DNA of 9,478 nt from the NCBI GenBank assembly GCA_946479405.1, contig CAMLGD010000125.1:1-9478 (forward strand), given 5' to 3'. The notes below the pieces were generated by a model. That model did not search any database and was not told where the DNA came from. It saw only the letters and a program-made list of their open reading frames with translations. Position numbers and translations under genes: made by a program. This document shows positions 6,509 through 9,478 of this stretch, piece by piece (positions within the stretch are counted from its first letter, which is position 1; the number at the start of each line of letters is the position of its first letter). The DNA is from an uncultured Vogesella sp. (lineage in GTDB: Bacteria; Pseudomonadota; Gammaproteobacteria; Burkholderiales; Chromobacteriaceae).

Positions 6509-6623
6509 CACGGGCAGGGCGGCGGCGGTCCATTTCGGATCTGCCACACCCGCCGGCATGGACGATGATGAAAGCAGGAGGTGCGCGGTGCTGCCACGTC
6601 AAGCACACCGCAGCAGGGCCGGC

Positions 6624-6640
6624 CGCGGCAGGGTGCCGCG
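6624..6640. repeat. GC-rich hairpin inside the operon gap
   Basis: CGCGGCA and TGCCGCG, perfectly complementary over 7 bases with a GGG centre. No T run follows on either strand. It could act as an mRNA stabilising or attenuating structure between the dehydrogenase and the permease, or be incidental in GC-rich DNA. Confidence 0.35.
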
Positions 6641-6679
6641 CCGGTCCGCTCCTCCAGCACGCATCTCCCGTTGCCGGCG

Positions 6680-6694
6680 ACAAGGTTGGCCGCA
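6680..6694 (+). repeat. Short dispersed repeat, copy 2
   Basis: ACAAGGTTGGCCGCA, identical to 1331-1345. The upstream flank aligns loosely with that of copy 1 (TCTCC at 6664-6668, TTG, CCGGC), and TCAGCTGCCA follows downstream of both copies at different distances (1360-1369 and 6759-6768). No open gene or transposase is associated with either copy. Confidence 0.45.
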
Positions 6695-6808
6695 AGCCGT
6701 AACGGTGCGCCACCGCCCGCCCTTCGCCGTGACGCAGCCGCCTTTGGGGCCGCTGCCGTCAGCTGCCACCGCGCCCGCCACCGGGCGGGCCGGCACCATG
6801 AGAAATGC

Positions 6809-6814
6809 GAGGAG
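6809..6814 (+). promoter_or_regulatory. Ribosome binding site that decides the permease start
   Basis: GAGGAG, 5 bases before the ATG at 6820. An in-frame ATG at 6805 precedes this site and would be separated from it wrongly, so 6820 is the likely start. Confidence 0.75.
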
Positions 6815-6819
6815 ATACC

Positions 6820-8325
6820 ATGAAATCGAACGCGCAAAAACCCGAGCAGGCTGCCGCATCGGGCGGCCTGGAAATCGAAGGTCATTCCATTGACTTCATT
6901 CCGGATCATGAACGAACCGACAAGCTGTCCACGCAAGGTCCGTTCTGGTTTGTCGGCAACTTCACCTTTTTCACCATGACCATCGGCTTTGTCGGCCCCA
7001 GCGTCGGACTCAGCTCGCTGTGGACCACCATCGCCGGCACGCTGGGCATCATGTTCGGCACCCTGTTCATGGCGTTTCACGGCTCGCAGGGACCGCACCT
7101 GGGCCTGCCGCAGATGATCCAGTCGCGGGCGCAGTTCGGCTATCGCGGTGTGGTGCTGGTGCTGCTGGCGACGCTGTTCGTGTTTGCCGGTTTCAACATC
7201 GTCAACCTGGTGCTGATGATGCAGGGTCTCAATACCCTGTTCCAGTGGGGGCCGATGCAGGTCGGGCTGGCGGTGACCGTGCCGGCCACGCTGCTGGCGA
7301 TTCTGGGCCACGACTGGATGCACAAGACCTTCAAGTGGTCGTTGTTCCTGTCGCTGCCGCTGTATGGCCTGGTGACGCTGGCGGTGCTGATGGGCTGGAT
7401 TCACGATGCGCCGCTGGCGGCCAACGTGCCGGCTGCGCCGCCGCTGGGTTTCAACTGGACCGGCTTCATCGCCCAGTTTGCCGCCGGCGCCAGCTACAAC
7501 ATCGCCTACGCACCGTATGTGTCGGATTACTCGCGTTACCTGCCGAAGAACACCCCCAGCGGCAAGCTGATCGCCGCGGTATTTCTCGGCGCGTCGCTGT
7601 CCGGGGCGTGGATGATTGCCGTCGGCGGCTGGCTGGGCGAGCACCTGCATGCCACCGATGTGCTGGTGGCGCTCAACAGCGTTGGCGCCAGCGTGGCGCC
7701 GCAGCTGGGCACCGTGGTGGTGGCCATCACCATCCTGGCCTTTCTGCCGGTGATCGCGATGAACATCTACAGCGCCAAGCTCACCGCCATTACCGGCGTG
7801 GACTCCTTCAAGAAGGTAAAGCCGACGCCGAAGGTCCGCATCTGGGCGATCCTGTTCGTGGTGTTCCTGCAGCTGGGCGTGGCGATGAGCATCTACACCT
7901 CCGGCTCCGGCCTGTCGGTGCTGAACATCTACCTGATCGTGATGTTGTACTTCCTGGTGCCGTGGACGGCGGTGAACCTGACCGACTACTTCTTCGTGCG
8001 CCGCGGCCGCTACGCCATCCCGCACTTCTTTCTGCCGCACGACAACATCTACGGCCACTGGGGCGGCCGCGGGCTGCTGGCCTACCTGATCGGCTTTATC
8101 GCCATGGTGCCGTTCTTCTGCATCTTCAACGGCCCGGATGAAGTGTATGTCGGCCCGCTGGCACGCATGATCGGCAGCGTGGACATGGCCTGGCTGGTGG
8201 GGCTGATCGTGTCCGGCATTGCCTACTACCTGCTGTGCCTGTCGCTGGACCTGGACAAGGAAGAGACGCTGATCAAGCACATCGAGAAGACCTCTCCCCA
8301 TTTCACCACCGGTGACGGCTGGTAA
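6820..8325 (+). CDS. NCS1-family permease (purine/cytosine/allantoin-type cation symporter)
   Basis: A 501-residue inner-membrane transporter with about 12 hydrophobic spans, the usual NCS1 size and topology. Family marks are visible: the cytosolic N-terminus then QGPFWFVGNFTFFTM in the first span, QMIQSRAQFGYRG at about 98-110 (the conserved loop after span 2), APYVSDYSRYLP at 231-242, MNIYSAK near 314-320, and LTDYFFVRRGRY around 387-398. NCS1 proteins import nucleobases, allantoin, hydantoins, thiamine and related nitrogen compounds with sodium or protons. Its place beside a ureohydrolase, a dehydrogenase and a GMC alcohol dehydrogenase suggests it brings in the pathway's starting compound, here perhaps a guanidino or other cationic nitrogen compound outside the family's best-known ligands. 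The GMC gene follows 36 bases after its stop, so those two are almost surely co-transcribed. Substrate not determinable from sequence. Confidence 0.9.
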   Translation: MKSNAQKPEQAAASGGLEIEGHSIDFIPDHERTDKLSTQGPFWFVGNFTFFTMTIGFVGPSVGLSSLWTTIAGTLGIMFGTLFMAFHGSQGPHLGLPQMIQSRAQFGYRGVVLVLLATLFVFAGFNIVNLVLMMQGLNTLFQWGPMQVGLAVTVPATLLAILGHDWMHKTFKWSLFLSLPLYGLVTLAVLMGWIHDAPLAANVPAAPPLGFNWTGFIAQFAAGASYNIAYAPYVSDYSRYLPKNTPSGKLIAAVFLGASLSGAWMIAVGGWLGEHLHATDVLVALNSVGASVAPQLGTVVVAITILAFLPVIAMNIYSAKLTAITGVDSFKKVKPTPKVRIWAILFVVFLQLGVAMSIYTSGSGLSVLNIYLIVMLYFLVPWTAVNLTDYFFVRRGRYAIPHFFLPHDNIYGHWGGRGLLAYLIGFIAMVPFFCIFNGPDEVYVGPLARMIGSVDMAWLVGLIVSGIAYYLLCLSLDLDKEETLIKHIEKTSPHFTTGDGW

Positions 8326-8361
8326 GCCGCCGGCAGCCCTCTTTGGATTGCGAGAAGCATC

Positions 8362-9478
8362 ATGGACAAAACATACGACTACATCATCATCGGTGCCGGT
8401 TCCGCCGGCTGTGTGCTGGCCAACCGCCTGACCGAAGATCCGCAAGTGAGCGTACTGGTGCTGGAGTTTGGCGGCAGCGACAAGAGCGTGATCATCCAGA
8501 TGCCCAGCGCGTTCTCGATTCCGATGAACACCAAGCGCTTCAACTGGCACTTCGAGACCGAGCCGGAGCCGCATCTGGACGGCCGCCGCCTGCACTGCCC
8601 GCGCGGCAAGGTGCTGGGCGGCTCCTCGTCGATCAACGGTCTGGTGTACATCCGCGGCAACGCGCTGGATTTTGACGAGTGGGAATCGCTGGGCGCAAAA
8701 GACTGGGGCTACCGCCACTGCCTGCCGTACTTCAAGCGGGCCGAGAACTACAAGTTCGGCGGGGACGACTACCGCGGCGCTGATGGCCCGCTGGCCACCA
8801 ACAACGGCAACAATATGGCCAACCCGCTGTACGGCGCCTGGGTGGCGGCCGGCGCCGAGGCTGGCTACATCAAGACCGACGACTGCAACGGCTATATGCA
8901 GGAAGGCTTCGGCGCCATGCACATGACGGTGAAGAACGGTGTGCGCTGGTCCACCGCCAATGCCTACCTGCGCCCGGCGATGCAACGGCCGAACCTGACG
9001 GTGGTGACCCATGCCATGACCCGCCGCATCCTGCTGCAGGGCAAGCGCGCGGTGGGGGTGGAGTTTGATCAGGGCGGCACGACCCACTCGGTACGCTGCA
9101 ACCGCGAAGTGCTGGTGTCGTCCGGCCCGATCGGCTCGCCGCACCTGCTGCAGCGCTCCGGCATCGGCCCGGCGGCGGTGCTGCGCCAGGCCGGCATCGA
9201 GGTGAAGCACGACCTGCCGGGGGTGGGGGAAAACCTGCAGGATCACAGCGAGATCTACATCCAGTACGCCTGCAAGGAGCCGATCACCCTCAACGGCAAG
9301 ATGAGCCTGTGGGGCAAGGCGCTGATCGGCCTGCGCTGGCTGCTGTTCAAGGATGGCCTGGGCGCCAGCAACCACTTCGAGGCCGGCGGCTTCATCCGCT
9401 CCGACAAGGGGCTGCGCTGGCCGGACATCCAGTTCCACTTCCTGCCGGCGGCGATGCGCTACGACGGCGACAAGCCGT
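8362..9478 (+). CDS. GMC-family FAD alcohol dehydrogenase, BetA-like (3' end outside window)
   Basis: The first 372 residues of a glucose-methanol-choline oxidoreductase of roughly 530-560 residues. The FAD-binding fold is intact: GAGSAG at 11-16 and the ribose-binding Glu35 in [11 protein letters not shown] signature 1 spans 81-100 ([20 protein letters not shown]) and signature 2 spans 254-269 ([16 protein letters not shown]). [39 protein letters not shown] and [14 protein letters not shown] match choline dehydrogenase (BetA) closely as I remember it. Such enzymes oxidise a primary alcohol to an aldehyde and pass electrons to the respiratory chain. The catalytic histidines lie beyond the edge. 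No betI or betB neighbour is seen and the context is a ureohydrolase operon, so the alcohol may not be choline. The ribosome site is weak (GAGAAG, 4 bases before ATG), suggesting coupling to the permease gene. Confidence 0.9.
   Translation, partial: MDKTYDYIIIGAGSAGCVLANRLTEDPQVSVLVLEFGGSDKSVIIQMPSAFSIPMNTKRFNWHFETEPEPHLDGRRLHCPRGKVLGGSSSINGLVYIRGNALDFDEWESLGAKDWGYRHCLPYFKRAENYKFGGDDYRGADGPLATNNGNNMANPLYGAWVAAGAEAGYIKTDDCNGYMQEGFGAMHMTVKNGVRWSTANAYLRPAMQRPNLTVVTHAMTRRILLQGKRAVGVEFDQGGTTHSVRCNREVLVSSGPIGSPHLLQRSGIGPAAVLRQAGIEVKHDLPGVGENLQDHSEIYIQYACKEPITLNGKMSLWGKALIGLRWLLFKDGLGASNHFEAGGFIRSDKGLRWPDIQFHFLPAAMRYDGDKP

Larger units (their letters stand above)
6509..6819. other. 311-base gap between dehydrogenase and permease genes
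   Basis: Unusually long for a gap inside a co-directional set. No credible gene is seen on either strand: frames crossing it have no ribosome site and no family resemblance. Contents are a stem with CGCGGCA (6624-6630) and TGCCGCG (6634-6640) around GGG, a dispersed repeat copy at 6664-6694, and the permease ribosome site at the end. No AT-rich promoter patch is present, so I cannot say whether the permease has its own promoter. It could be the site of a lost or decayed gene. Confidence 0.5.

Noticed and set aside
6499..6516. CTGCCC/GGGCAG hairpin at the aldehyde dehydrogenase stop as terminator
   Set aside because: Short stem overlapping the stop codon and no U tract, so no support for termination.
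3824..6559. 911-codon open frame on the minus strand across the ureohydrolase and aldehyde dehydrogenase genes
   Set aside because: It is antisense to two genes with complete catalytic motifs. The translation is rich in His, Gln, Arg and Gly with no domain pattern, typical of the shadow frame of GC-rich codons.
6509..6819. A remnant of a minus-strand gene start, because the repeat resembles the cupin upstream region
   Set aside because: Translation on the minus strand after the matching segment shows no cupin residues and ends quickly.
6310..9438. 1042-codon open frame on the minus strand across the permease and GMC genes
   Set aside because: Same shadow effect: low-complexity composition, no ribosome site, and the opposite strand encodes clear NCS1 and GMC proteins.

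Overview
The window looks like chromosomal DNA of a high-GC Gram-negative bacterium. Dense genes, strong GC bias at third codon positions, Shine-Dalgarno sites of the GGAG type and the protein families present fit a betaproteobacterium. My guess is the Neisseriales/Chromobacteriaceae group (Chromobacterium or Vogesella type), but this is inference from gene style, not from a marker gene. I see no rRNA, tRNA, insertion sequence, phage gene or CRISPR array.

Left part (1-3717), all on the minus strand: the 5' portion of a periplasmic polyamine-type ABC substrate-binding protein that runs off the left edge; a small cupin gene closed by a strong intrinsic terminator; a degenerate HD-GYP domain protein in which the HD metal dyad is replaced by Met-Asn; and a LysR-type regulator. 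The left three genes are separated by gaps of roughly 175-350 bases and are probably separate transcription units.

Right part (3959-9478), all on the plus strand: a ureohydrolase of the agmatinase/guanidinobutyrase family, an NAD(P)-type aldehyde dehydrogenase, an NCS1 (purine/cytosine/allantoin-type) permease and a BetA-like GMC flavin alcohol dehydrogenase that runs off the right edge. The LysR gene is divergent from this set. The 241-base gap between them carries phased GAAAAC-type elements and a good -10 box, as expected for a LysR-activated catabolic operon.

Taken together, the right half reads as one inducible pathway: import by the NCS1 permease, oxidation of an alcohol to an aldehyde by the GMC enzyme, oxidation to an acid by the aldehyde dehydrogenase, and release of urea from a guanidino group by the ureohydrolase. 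The simplest compound fitting all four steps would be a guanidino alcohol, or a related amine alcohol, ending as an amino acid plus urea. This is a hypothesis from gene content; no single gene here fixes the substrate. The polyamine-type binding protein at the left edge may serve uptake of a related cationic compound. The least explained DNA is the 311-base gap between the dehydrogenase and permease genes, which shares an imperfect repeat with the region upstream of the cupin gene.
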